A stretch of DNA of 64,000 bases, from NCBI GenBank assembly GCA_016714465.1, contig JADKDT010000016.1, positions 1 to 64,000 on the forward strand, given 5' to 3'. The position numbers were made by a program, and so were the translations under genes. Source of the stretch: Candidatus Brachythrix odensensis. Its GTDB lineage: Bacteria > Chloroflexota > Anaerolineae > J036 > Brachytrichaceae. The notes beneath the pieces are model-generated. The model was given only the letters and a program-made list of their open reading frames with translations, ran no database searches and was not told the origin of the DNA. Positions 42,246 through 50,511 of this stretch are shown here, one piece after another; position 1 is the first letter of the stretch; each line of letters starts with the position of its first letter.

Positions 42246-43973
42246 TCAGGGCGCGACGATGAGCGAGCGACTCGGGACTGCTTCACCTGGCGCGGTTTCA
42301 AAGGGCGCCTTGTAGGGCTCATCGAGCCACTTCCGATATACCTTGGCGAAGGTCCCGTCGGCCAGCATCTCCTGCAGCCCGAGCGATATCGCGTTTTTCA
42401 GCCCGGAATCGCCGGCGGCGACGGCGATCGCGATCGGCGCGACACTGAGCTGATCGCCGATCATCTTCGTGTCGCGATTCACCCGGTCCAGCCCAAAGAG
42501 CGTCAGCCGTTCGCCGACGATGGCGGCAATCTGATTGCCGCGCAGGGCCTGAAGCGCGCTCCCGGTATCCGCAAAGACAACCTCATTGAAGGTCACACCG
42601 CGCGCGCTTTTCAAGCCGGCAAGGGTATTTTGATCGACGCCCTCTCGCAAAACACCGATGTTTCTGCCGCCGAAATCGGCAAATGTCGTGCCTTTGTTCG
42701 ACGCCAGGGTGAGCAACCCCACTCCGCCCAGAAATGACGGAGGCGCAAAATCAAGCCGGCGACTATTGGCGAGATTCGTGCGCAGCCCGCCGATGCCGAC
42801 ATCGACCGCACCCGCCTGCAGGCCGTTGGCCAGCCCATCGGCGGTTTGGTAGGCCACAAACTGCGCGGCGGTTTCCGCGTCAAACCAGCGCCGGGCGAGT
42901 TCACGCAGCAAATCAACCTCGAATCCATTCGCCTGCTCGCGGATGGCGTAGGCCAATGGATCGGCATTGCTGACGTAGCCCACTCGAATTTTGCGCGTTT
43001 GGGCCAGGGTCGGGATGCTGTCGCGTTTTACCAACGTGTCGGGCAGGCCCGCGAAGGTCACTTGAGCCGTTTCCAGTCTTTGACTGATTGGCGGGGGCGA
43101 CTTGAACCACTTTGCATAGAGCGAGCCAAATCCTCCATCCGCAATCTGGTCACTCAAAGTGGCGTTCACCAGGGCAGCCCAATCCAGGTCGCCCTGGGGC
43201 AGGGCCACGGCGACCGGTTCGCGGAGCAGGACGTCGAGGACGGACACGCCGGGGTTCGTGGCCGCCTCGAGGCGAAGCCGGCGCCATTTGCCAATAACCG
43301 CGTCGGCGCCTCCCGATCGCAAGAGCTGATATGCGGCCGGATACGAAGCCAGGCTTTTGAGCGACACAGTGAAGCCCGACGTCGCTGGCGCCGTGCGCAA
43401 CGAGGCGGTGTTCTCAAGGTCGATGTAGACGACGTTCTTGCGGGCCAGACCCGCGGTGTTGGTGATCGCTCCTGTCCGAACGAGCAGCGCATCGCCGTCG
43501 ACGAGATACGGCAGACTCCAGTCAACCTGCAGTTCGCCGGCCCTGGTCTGAACAAGTCCGCCCATGGCCATATCGATCTCGCGGCTGGCGACCCGGCGCA
43601 GGGCTGAGGCCGACGTCACCTGACTGAATTCAACCTTGTCCGGGCTCCCAAGCCAGCGCCGGGCAAACTCGCGCGCAAGATCAATATCCAGACCTTCGAG
43701 CTCGCCGGCGGCGTTGACCGAGGACAGCGGCGGCGCGTCAAAGCGCACCCCGACGATGAGCTTCCCGCGCTTTCGGACAAGCCCGGCCGCACTCAGGCTA
43801 GCCGGTGGCGGGGTGGGGGACGGTGCGGCATACGCCGGGCCGGGCGTCGCGCCGATGCGGGCCACATCGACAATGCTGAGGCCCGCGGGCAGAGGTAATG
43901 AGCCGCAGGCGAGGACAAACAGCTGCATGACGCACAGCGCGACGAGCAGCGAAAAACGATGATTCCGGCCCAT
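42246..43973 (-). CDS. Lipoprotein with two tandem family-3 solute-binding domains
   Basis: The 575-residue product has a lipobox (LFVLACGS, lipid-linked Cys near residue 23), a Pro/Ser linker and two SBP_bac_3 domains. The first runs from about 68 (GKLIVGVRFDAPPLSSVN) to 295; the second from about 325 (RKIRVGYVSNADPLAYAI) to 560. Each has the ELEGLDIDLAREFARRW / NGFEVDLLRELARRW pair. No permease or ATPase is beside it, so the ligand, probably polar amino acid-like, and its partner are unknown. Fusion of two binding domains suggests higher local ligand capture or sensing. It follows the VOC gene by 3 bp. Confidence 0.85.
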   Translation of the reverse strand: MGRNHRFSLLVALCVMQLFVLACGSLPLPAGLSIVDVARIGATPGPAYAAPSPTPPPASLSAAGLVRKRGKLIVGVRFDAPPLSSVNAAGELEGLDIDLAREFARRWLGSPDKVEFSQVTSASALRRVASREIDMAMGGLVQTRAGELQVDWSLPYLVDGDALLVRTGAITNTAGLARKNVVYIDLENTASLRTAPATSGFTVSLKSLASYPAAYQLLRSGGADAVIGKWRRLRLEAATNPGVSVLDVLLREPVAVALPQGDLDWAALVNATLSDQIADGGFGSLYAKWFKSPPPISQRLETAQVTFAGLPDTLVKRDSIPTLAQTRKIRVGYVSNADPLAYAIREQANGFEVDLLRELARRWFDAETAAQFVAYQTADGLANGLQAGAVDVGIGGLRTNLANSRRLDFAPPSFLGGVGLLTLASNKGTTFADFGGRNIGVLREGVDQNTLAGLKSARGVTFNEVVFADTGSALQALRGNQIAAIVGERLTLFGLDRVNRDTKMIGDQLSVAPIAIAVAAGDSGLKNAISLGLQEMLADGTFAKVYRKWLDEPYKAPFETAPGEAVPSRSLIVAP

Positions 43974-43976
43974 AGG

Positions 43977-44324
43977 CTAGTCGCCGACAAACTCGACGAG
44001 CTGTCCCGAGGCCAGGCGGAGCGCCGTCACGCGCTGCTGGTTGTCAAAGCGCTCCAAATCCACATCGAGAAGTTGCCCATCGTCCCGGAGTTGTTTGCTG
44101 AGCTCCTCAACGTCCCCGACATCAAACCCAACCCCGACCGTGCCCGCCAGCGCGCTGTCCGCGCCAATGGCCCGCTGCAGCACGAGTTGGGTGCCCTCCG
44201 TTTGAAACACGACAACGTTGTCGTCTTCGTAGGCGACTGGGATCCCGAGCAAGGTGGCAAAGACATGCCGGTTGGCTTCGAGGTCTTTGGACCATATGGC
44301 GACATAGCTGATCTGGTTCGGCAT
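43977..44324 (-). CDS. VOC (glyoxalase/bleomycin-resistance) family protein
   Basis: The 115-residue protein begins MPNQISYVAIWSKDLEANRHVF and contains GIPVAYEDDNVVVFQTEGTQLVL and a second betaalphabeta unit ending in LASGQLVEFVGD, the two half-modules of VOC proteins. These bind a metal and act as dioxygenases, lyases or binding proteins. Only some of the usual metal ligands can be seen (Glu in QLVEFVGD), so activity is open. It starts 3 bp after the end of the glycosyltransferase and has AGGAG 11 bp before the ATG. Confidence 0.75.
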   Translation of the reverse strand: MPNQISYVAIWSKDLEANRHVFATLLGIPVAYEDDNVVVFQTEGTQLVLQRAIGADSALAGTVGVGFDVGDVEELSKQLRDDGQLLDVDLERFDNQQRVTALRLASGQLVEFVGD

Positions 44325-44327
44325 CGT

Positions 44328-45585
44328 TTACAACAACTCCTGGTACACCGACGCAAGTTTATCAACAATCTTGGACCAGTCGTAGTCTTCAGCCAAACAG
44401 GCTGCGCTGTGGCCCCATCCGACGCCGGCGCGGCTCGTCGCTGAGCAGGTAATCGATCGCATCTGCAAGCGCCTCCGGGTCGCGAGGTGGCACCCGAAGC
44501 CCGGTCTCGCCATGCCGGACGAGCTGGGTCAGGCCCCCAACATCCGAGGCGATCACAGGCGCGCCGCAAGCCATGGCTTCCAGCGCCACCATGCCAAACG
44601 ACTCATAGTGCGATGGCATGACCAGACAGTCGGCGGCAGAGAAGTAGAAGTTGAGCGAATCCTGGTCTTGCGCGCCCAGAAAGGTGATCAGGTCGCTCAG
44701 CCCGAGCTCGGCCCGCAGCGCCTGCAAACGCGCCATCTCCTCGTTGGCGCGCACGCCCTCGTCGCTCGGGTCACCGCCAATGATTGGGACTGTGAGATGT
44801 CGGGGCGACAATTCGGGCCGACGCTCGCGCAGCAGCCCGATTGCCCGCAATAGCGTGTCAATGCCTTTCAGGGGCTCGATTCTGCCGGCGAAGAGAATCA
44901 CCTTCTGATCGCGAGGAACGCCAATCACCTTGCGCGCATAGGACTGTTCAAGGGGATGAAAGCGCGCTGTATCAACGCCGGGCGGCACGATCCGGATCAG
45001 CGAGGAACCCGCTCCGTAGACATGGACGAGCTGATCCCACTCTACTGACGTGGCGGCGGTGATTCGCCCGGCCGTCGTGCACACCCGGCACTCGCCCGCA
45101 GTGCGCTCATCGCTCTCGTAGTCCTGGGGCCGCTGCGCGATCTGGTTTTTCAGTTCGGCCAGGGTGTGGAAGGTCTGGACGAATGGAATCCCCCAGCGTT
45201 TGCCAAGTGTCTCGGCCACCAGCCCCGACAGCCAGTAGTGAGCGTGAATGATGTCGTAGCCGGAGCTGTCATCCGCCTTGGCGAATTCGGTGACCCAGTC
45301 CGCAAACGCCGGCAGGAGCCCGGGCAGATCGCCCTTGGCGACCGGACCTTCGGGGCCGACTGGCACATGGATCACCCGGGCATTCGGCGCGATCCGCGGG
45401 TCGATGCGGAGCTGGCCCGGACTTGCGCTGCGGGTGAAAACATCGACGGCAACGCCGCGCCGGGCGAACTCGCGCGCGGTTTCGCGCACGAATACATTCA
45501 TCCCGCCCGTGTCCTTGCCTCCGAGCGTCGCCAGCGGCGAGGTGTGGACGCTGACAAAGGCCACCCGCTTGAGCATGCCTTTCAA
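44328..45585 (-). CDS. GT4 glycosyltransferase, split by a frameshift near its end
   Basis: The protein has a GTB fold with the GT4 features: GGKDTGGMNVFVRETAREFA near residue 25, the DIIHAHYWLSG loop, VILFAGRIEPLKGIDTLL and the Glu-x7-Glu motif in PSHYESFGMVALEAMACG. This set is closest to MshA and sucrose-phosphate-synthase-like enzymes. The frame is lost at the C4 run 44413-44416 (G4 coding); removing one G gives RRRRMGHSAACLAEDYDW and an ending KLASVYQELL at 44328, about 418 residues. It probably uses a nucleotide sugar; acceptor unknown. It overlaps the Fe-ADH stop by 4 bp. Confidence 0.85.
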
Positions 45586-46766
45586 CCCTGCCAGGCGCGA
45601 ATGAACAACTTTCGCAATTCATCTGTGCTGGGCTGGCGCGGCGAGGTGAAGATGACGCTGTCGTTTGCGGCCGTGTCGACCAGGGCGTCGAGCACATGAT
45701 TAAAGTCATCCTGTTCGATCCCCGCCGCTTCAAGGGTCAGCGGCGCGCCGACCTCGGTCACAAGCCCGCGGACCAGACTGGCAAGCCGCCCAGCCGCCGC
45801 GCTCTCGGTGGGGTGCGATTCTCCCAGGCTGGCCATGAGCTCAACAAAGCGGGTCTGGGTGTCCGGCGGCGCGTCTGGGGCAACATAGAAGTCAATGACG
45901 TAGGGCAGGAACAGGCCGCAGGCGCGCCCGTGCGGAATCTTGAGCAGCGCGCCGGCAGCATGAGCCATCGAATGGGCCAGCCCTACCATCGCATTGATGT
46001 AACCCATCCCCGACAGGGCGGCCGCGTTCGCCATCGCCTCGCGCGCCTCAAGATCCTCAGTGGTCGACAAGTCGGCATCGTCCCAGGCGCGCTTGAGGTA
46101 GTTGAAACACAACTTGGTCGCGGTCAGGCAGGGCCCGTCGCTGAAGTCATTACGCCAGGTGGCGAGGTAACCCTCGATCGCCTGGGTCAGCGCGTCGAGA
46201 CCCGTATCTGCCGTCAACTCCTGGGGCATCGAGGCCGACATGCCCGGGTCGATGATGGCATAGTCGGGCGTGGCGAGCGGGTGCCCGGTCGATAGCTTGC
46301 GGGGCGTGTCGCCGCGATTGTCGGTCAACACCACCGCCCAGGTCATTTCGCTGCCGGTGCCGGCCGTTGTTGGCACGCATATCAGGCGCGCTTTTTCGCG
46401 CAGTTTTATCGTGTCCAGCGGGTTGATCTCGTCGACCTCAATGTCCGGGTTTTCGTACAGGATCCAGATCGCCTTTGCCGCGTCCATGACGCTGCCGCCG
46501 CCGACGGCGACGATCCAGTCGGGGCCGAAGGCCTCACACAAGTCGGCGCCTGCCTCAACCGTCGAAAGCGCGGGCTCGGGCTCGACTTCCAGAAAGGTCT
46601 TCACCTGCATGCCCGCATGTTCGAGTTGGAACAAGACCGGCGCGAGATGCCCTTTCTGGCTGAGCGTTTTGTCGGAGACGACGAAAGCCCGCTTCCCGCG
46701 AAGTTCGCGGATATGCAATACGGCGTCCTCGCCAAAGACGACGGTAGGCGATCTGAAAAACCACAT
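45582..46766 (-). CDS. Iron-containing alcohol dehydrogenase
   Basis: The 394-residue product is a group III dehydrogenase: NAD(P) loop AVGGGSVMDAAKA near residue 90, VPTTAGTGSEMTWA, and the metal-binding GLAHSMAHAAGALLKIPHGRACGLFLP with the conserved His set. The first 180 residues bind NAD(P). Substrates range from butanol to hydroxyacids such as 4-hydroxybutyrate; none is obvious here. The stop codon overlaps the start of the GT4 gene by 4 bp and the aldo/keto reductase lies 12 bp upstream, so the three are likely one unit. Confidence 0.9.
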   Translation of the reverse strand: MWFFRSPTVVFGEDAVLHIRELRGKRAFVVSDKTLSQKGHLAPVLFQLEHAGMQVKTFLEVEPEPALSTVEAGADLCEAFGPDWIVAVGGGSVMDAAKAIWILYENPDIEVDEINPLDTIKLREKARLICVPTTAGTGSEMTWAVVLTDNRGDTPRKLSTGHPLATPDYAIIDPGMSASMPQELTADTGLDALTQAIEGYLATWRNDFSDGPCLTATKLCFNYLKRAWDDADLSTTEDLEAREAMANAAALSGMGYINAMVGLAHSMAHAAGALLKIPHGRACGLFLPYVIDFYVAPDAPPDTQTRFVELMASLGESHPTESAAAGRLASLVRGLVTEVGAPLTLEAAGIEQDDFNHVLDALVDTAANDSVIFTSPRQPSTDELRKLFIRAWQG

Positions 46767-46778
46767 ATTGATCTGCTC

Positions 46779-47750
46779 CTAGTCCCACTTCGAGGCGTCG
46801 TTGAGGGCCTTCATTTCGGCCTCGCTCAGCCGATACCCGACGACGCCGAGTGAGGCGTTCAGTTGTTCCACGGTGTTCGCGCCGATGATGGGCGCCGTAA
46901 CGAGCGGATTGCTCAGCAGCCACGCCAGGGCGGTTTCGGTCAGGCTGCGTCCGCGAGCCGTCGAAATCTCATTCAAGGCGGCCAAAATGGGCGCGCCGCG
47001 CCCGCTCGTCACATAGTCCTGGATGCGCTTGCTGACCGAGGCGCGGGTGCCCTCCAGCGCTGCGCCCCCGGCGTATTTGCCGGTGAGATATCCGCCGGCC
47101 AACGGGCTATAGGGAATGACCGCCAATCCTTGATCGGCAACGACCGCGGCGAGTTCGCGCTCGAACTCGGCCCGAACCATCAGGTTGTAGTGCGGCTGGA
47201 TGCTTTCAAAGCGCACGAGATTTCGCGCATCACTCGCCCACAGCGACTTCATCAGCCACCAGGCGGGATAGTTGCTCGCGCCCGCATAACGAATCTTGCC
47301 CATCCGAGTCAAGTCGTCCAGCGCCCGAAGCGTCTCGTCCGGCCGCGCTTCAAAATCGGCAGAGTGGATCTGATACAGATCGACATAGTCGGTTTGCAGC
47401 CGGCCCAAACTGGCGTCGAGCGCGCTGATGATGTGGTGGCGCGAGGCGCCCTGGTCGTTTGGGCCGCTCCCCATGGCGCCGCGGCATTTGGTGGCGATGA
47501 CGAGAGACGCGCGCGGCTGAGCGGCGGTCTTAAGCCACTTGCCGATGAGAATTTCAGCCGTGCCCCCCGGATTGCCCGGCGCCCAACGCGAATAGACATC
47601 GGCGGTGTCGATGAAGTTCCCGCCCGCGGCGGTAAATGCCGACATCACCGCAAGCGAGGACGGCTCGTCGGACGTCCATAGAAACGTCATTGTGCCCAGG
47701 CAGAGTTCGCTCACCTTGAGGCCGGTGCGGCCGAGCTTGCGATATTCCAT
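46779..47750 (-). CDS. Aldo/keto reductase
   Basis: The 323-residue protein starts MEYRKLGRTGLKVSELCLGT, with the AKR catalytic Asp-Tyr-Lys-His set: IDTADVYSRWAP, VIATKCRGAMG and YQIHSADF, then a NADPH-binding C-terminus with PIIGANTVEQLNASL. It belongs to the AKR11/13-like group that includes YajO and IolS. Such enzymes reduce aldehydes with NADPH. The ATG is at 47750, just after a TACAAT box (6 bp away), so translation may be leaderless. It is upstream of the Fe-ADH in the same direction. Confidence 0.9.
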   Translation of the reverse strand: MEYRKLGRTGLKVSELCLGTMTFLWTSDEPSSLAVMSAFTAAGGNFIDTADVYSRWAPGNPGGTAEILIGKWLKTAAQPRASLVIATKCRGAMGSGPNDQGASRHHIISALDASLGRLQTDYVDLYQIHSADFEARPDETLRALDDLTRMGKIRYAGASNYPAWWLMKSLWASDARNLVRFESIQPHYNLMVRAEFERELAAVVADQGLAVIPYSPLAGGYLTGKYAGGAALEGTRASVSKRIQDYVTSGRGAPILAALNEISTARGRSLTETALAWLLSNPLVTAPIIGANTVEQLNASLGVVGYRLSEAEMKALNDASKWD

Positions 47751-47756
47751 CCGGCG

Positions 47757-47762
47757 ATTGTA
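47757..47762 (-). promoter_or_regulatory. -10 box (TACAAT) of the aldo/keto reductase gene
   Basis: TACAAT on the minus strand is 6 bp before ATG 47750. It lies back-to-back with the TATAAT of xdhC-like gene at 47826-47831. Confidence 0.45.
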
Positions 47763-47825
47763 ATCTGCGGGTTCTGTAAGTTTGCCTGCAAACAGCGCCG
47801 GGATCGCAAGTGCCTGGATGCCTTC

Positions 47826-47831
47826 TATAAT
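47826..47831 (+). promoter_or_regulatory. -10 box (TATAAT) of the XdhC gene
   Basis: A perfect TATAAT lies 9 bp before ATG 47841, with no ribosome site between, again pointing to a leaderless transcript. Confidence 0.5.
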
Positions 47832-47840
47832 CTGGCTGCA

Positions 47841-48662
47841 ATGTCGTTGGAAGTCTTGGAACATGCCCTTGCCACTTCACGCGCTGGCACGCCCTGCGCG
47901 TTGTGCACCGTCATTCAGTCAAGCGGATCGGTGCCGCGCCGCCCGGGATCAAAGATGCTGGTCGGCGCCGACGGCGCGATCCTGGCTGGCACGATTGGCG
48001 GCGGGGCAATGGAAGGCCGCGCAATTGACCTCGCCCGCGAGGCCATTGCCGATGGCGAAGCGCGGACCGGTTCTTTCCGATTGAGCGACCCGGAGCAAGG
48101 TGACGCGGGCGTGTGCGGCGGCACCATGGAGGTTTTTATCGAGCCCTTGGCCTCGCCGCCGACCGTGCTGGTGGTAGGCGCCGGGCACGTTGGCCGGGCC
48201 CTCGTAAGACTCGCGACATTCGCCGGGTTTCGGGCCGTCCTCAGCGATGATCGGGTCGAGTTGTGCGCGCCGGCCATTGCGCCCGGCGCGGATGCTTATC
48301 TGGCTGGCCCGTTGCTTGAGCAGCTCGGCAGGATGTCGCTTTCGCCCCGGTTGTATGTCGCCCTGGTGACCCGTGGGTATGCCATCGATGTGGAAGCGCT
48401 GCCCGTGCTATTGCGCGCCCCGGTCGCCTATATCGGGGTGATTGGCAGCCGGCGACGCTGGCTGACGGCCGTCAAGTCTTTGCGTGAGGCGGGCATCAGC
48501 GACGCCGATCTGGCCCGGGTGCGTGCGCCGATCGGTCTCGAGATTCGGGCCGAGACGCCCGAGGAGATCGCCGTAAGCATTATGGCCGACATCATCGCGA
48601 CCCGCCGCGGTGCGGCTATTCCATCCGTTATGCGGCCGGGGTTGGGGTTGGCGGACCGGTAA
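47841..48662 (+). CDS. XdhC/CoxI family molybdenum-cofactor insertion protein
   Basis: The 273-residue protein has the XdhC N-terminal domain (CALCTVIQSSGSVPRRPGSKMLV, then GGGAMEGRAIDLA) and a Rossmann-like C-terminal part with VLVVGAGHVGRALVRLA and IGVIGSRRRW. XdhC proteins bind and sulfurate the molybdenum cofactor and hand it to xanthine-dehydrogenase-type enzymes. The hydroxylase at 25198-28242 is the only client in the window. The 3' end overlaps the convergent MFS gene by 35 bp. Confidence 0.88.
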   Translation: MSLEVLEHALATSRAGTPCALCTVIQSSGSVPRRPGSKMLVGADGAILAGTIGGGAMEGRAIDLAREAIADGEARTGSFRLSDPEQGDAGVCGGTMEVFIEPLASPPTVLVVGAGHVGRALVRLATFAGFRAVLSDDRVELCAPAIAPGADAYLAGPLLEQLGRMSLSPRLYVALVTRGYAIDVEALPVLLRAPVAYIGVIGSRRRWLTAVKSLREAGISDADLARVRAPIGLEIRAETPEEIAVSIMADIIATRRGAAIPSVMRPGLGLADR

Positions 48663-49944
48663 CGCCGACGCCGTCGTACTCGCGCAGACGCGGGTAGCGC
48701 CAGGCCACCCACAGCGTCAGGCCGAACGTGATCAGGCCGCCGCTGACGACACTGGCGACGATGCCCCAGACCGAGGCGACCACGCCGGCCTCGAGTTCGC
48801 CCAGCTGGGGTCCGCCCATAAAGAACATCATGTTCACCCCGACCATCCGCCCGCGCAGATGATCGGGGGTGAGAAGCTGGCGCATTGTTCCCCGGATCAC
48901 TGTTGAGACCGTATCCGCTGCGCCCGAAATTGCGAAGAGCACGAAGGACAGCAGGAAGCTGGTCGACAGGCCAAACAGGGCCGTGGCCAGCCCGTACAGC
49001 GCGACGCTGACGAGCAGGACCGGCCCTTGCTTTGGAATGCTGTGACGGAGCGAGAGTACCACCCCGGCGACCAGCGACCCCACCGCCTGGGCGGACGAGA
49101 GCAGCCCATAGGTGATGACGTCGGCGCCCAGAATGTCCTTGGCGATCAGGGGCAACATAGTCCGGGCCGAGGCAAAGAAGGTGGCGAAGAAATCCAGCAG
49201 CATCGTGCTCCAGATGATGCGCTCGCGATAGACAAATCGGGCGCCTTCGAGCATGCCGCTCAGGGTGATGGCGCTGCGCGGGGCCGCCGGCGCGGCCCGA
49301 TGGCGCATCAGCGCAAGCGCAAGGATGACCGCTGCGAAGGACGCCGCATTAACGGCATAGATGCTGCCCAGATTCCACGTTGCAATGGCCAGCCCGCCCA
49401 GGGCCGGTCCCAGGATTGACACGACCTGCATCAGGGTCGTGTTGAGGCTGAGCGCGTTGGCCAGATGCACCCGCGGTACCAGGCTGGGGACAAGGGCCTG
49501 CCGGGAAGGATTGTCAAATGCCATCGCGGATGCGTTGACAGCGGTCAGAACATAGATCACCCACAACTGATCGATTCCGGCGAACGTTGCCAGCGCGAGC
49601 AGCGCGGCTGACAGTCCGGCGATCGACTGCGTCACCATCATCACCCGTCGACGGTCATGCGTGTCGGCAATCATGCCTCCCAGCAACGCAAAGAAGACGA
49701 TCGGTCCGATGCGGACCAGCCCGAGAATCCCAAGGCCCAATGCGCGCGCGTCGAGGGTGGTTGTTGCGCCAAGCGCATTCAACGTCCATGTCTGGCCCTG
49801 CAGCAGGTCAAAAATGTGCCAGTTCACGGCGGTGAGCTGCATCTGGGTGCCGGTTTGCGAGATCAATTGACCCGCCCACAGCAGGCGAAAATCGCGGTGT
49901 TGGAAGGCGGCAAGGCGAGGTGGCTGCGCAGCGGTTTCGGCCAT
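48628..49944 (-). CDS. MFS exporter (EntS-like, MFS_3)
   Basis: The 438-residue protein has 12 hydrophobic helices. The N-terminal FRLLWAGQLISQTGTQMQ and the loop LGGMIADTHDRRRVMM (motif A of MFS) are in place, and DNPSRQALVPSLVPRVHLANALSLN is a hallmark of the MFS_3 group of enterobactin/macrolide-type exporters. The cargo is unknown. It is divergent from the NUDIX gene with only 21 bp between start codons and uses a GATAAT box 9 bp before its ATG. Confidence 0.88.
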   Translation of the reverse strand: MAETAAQPPRLAAFQHRDFRLLWAGQLISQTGTQMQLTAVNWHIFDLLQGQTWTLNALGATTTLDARALGLGILGLVRIGPIVFFALLGGMIADTHDRRRVMMVTQSIAGLSAALLALATFAGIDQLWVIYVLTAVNASAMAFDNPSRQALVPSLVPRVHLANALSLNTTLMQVVSILGPALGGLAIATWNLGSIYAVNAASFAAVILALALMRHRAAPAAPRSAITLSGMLEGARFVYRERIIWSTMLLDFFATFFASARTMLPLIAKDILGADVITYGLLSSAQAVGSLVAGVVLSLRHSIPKQGPVLLVSVALYGLATALFGLSTSFLLSFVLFAISGAADTVSTVIRGTMRQLLTPDHLRGRMVGVNMMFFMGGPQLGELEAGVVASVWGIVASVVSGGLITFGLTLWVAWRYPRLREYDGVGVTGPPTPTPAA

Positions 49945-49952
49945 GAAGGCTG

Positions 49953-49959
49953 TATTATC
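49953..49959. promoter_or_regulatory. Back-to-back -10 boxes for the divergent MFS and NUDIX genes
   Basis: TATTATC reads TATTAT on the plus strand (7 bp before GTG 49966) and GATAAT on the minus strand (9 bp before ATG 49944). One 7-bp element can open in both directions. Confidence 0.5.
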
Positions 49960-49965
49960 GCCAGC

Positions 49966-50511
49966 GTGCCAATCACCTCTTACCGGGATAAGCTCCTTGA
50001 TTCACTTCGGGCCCATGCGACGATCGATGCCACCGAGGCAGGCCATCTTGCCTCGATTTTGGCATTTGTGGCCGCCCAGTCGGCGCCGTTCAGCCGGAAC
50101 ACACTCGACGGCCACATCACGGCGTCCGCCTTCATCGTTGACCCAACCCACCTGTTCACTCTTCTCGTCTGGCATGAGAAGCTGGCTCGCTGGCTGCAGC
50201 CGGGCGGGCACTGCGAGGAAAGCGACGAATCGACGCTGGCTGCGGCTGTGCGAGAAATTGAGGAGGAAACCGGGTTGGATTCCTCCCAGTTGAAACAAGT
50301 AGGCGTCGGCGTCTTTGATGTTGACGCGCATCGCATTCCGGCTCGGCGAGATGTCCCCGAGCATTGGCACTATGACATACGCTATCTCTTTGAGGCTGAT
50401 CGCGCGGCGCCGACCCAGGCCGGCGCAAATTGGGTGAGTATTGAGCAAATGCTGGCGCATCCGCATGCCTCACTGCGCCGCCTTGCCGAAAGGGCCGCCA
50501 ATGCGGGTTGA
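49966..50511 (+). CDS. NUDIX hydrolase
   Basis: The 181-residue product has a NUDIX box-like segment GGHCEESDESTLAAAVREIEEETGL, one residue longer than the standard GX5EX7REUXEEXGU. Enzymes of this family cleave nucleoside diphosphate-X compounds with Mg2+. A GTG at 49966 is chosen because TATTAT ends 7 bp before it and no other start fits; upstream ATGs of the same frame lie inside the divergent MFS gene. The end overlaps the next gene by 11 bp. Confidence 0.8.
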   Translation: MPITSYRDKLLDSLRAHATIDATEAGHLASILAFVAAQSAPFSRNTLDGHITASAFIVDPTHLFTLLVWHEKLARWLQPGGHCEESDESTLAAAVREIEEETGLDSSQLKQVGVGVFDVDAHRIPARRDVPEHWHYDIRYLFEADRAAPTQAGANWVSIEQMLAHPHASLRRLAERAANAG

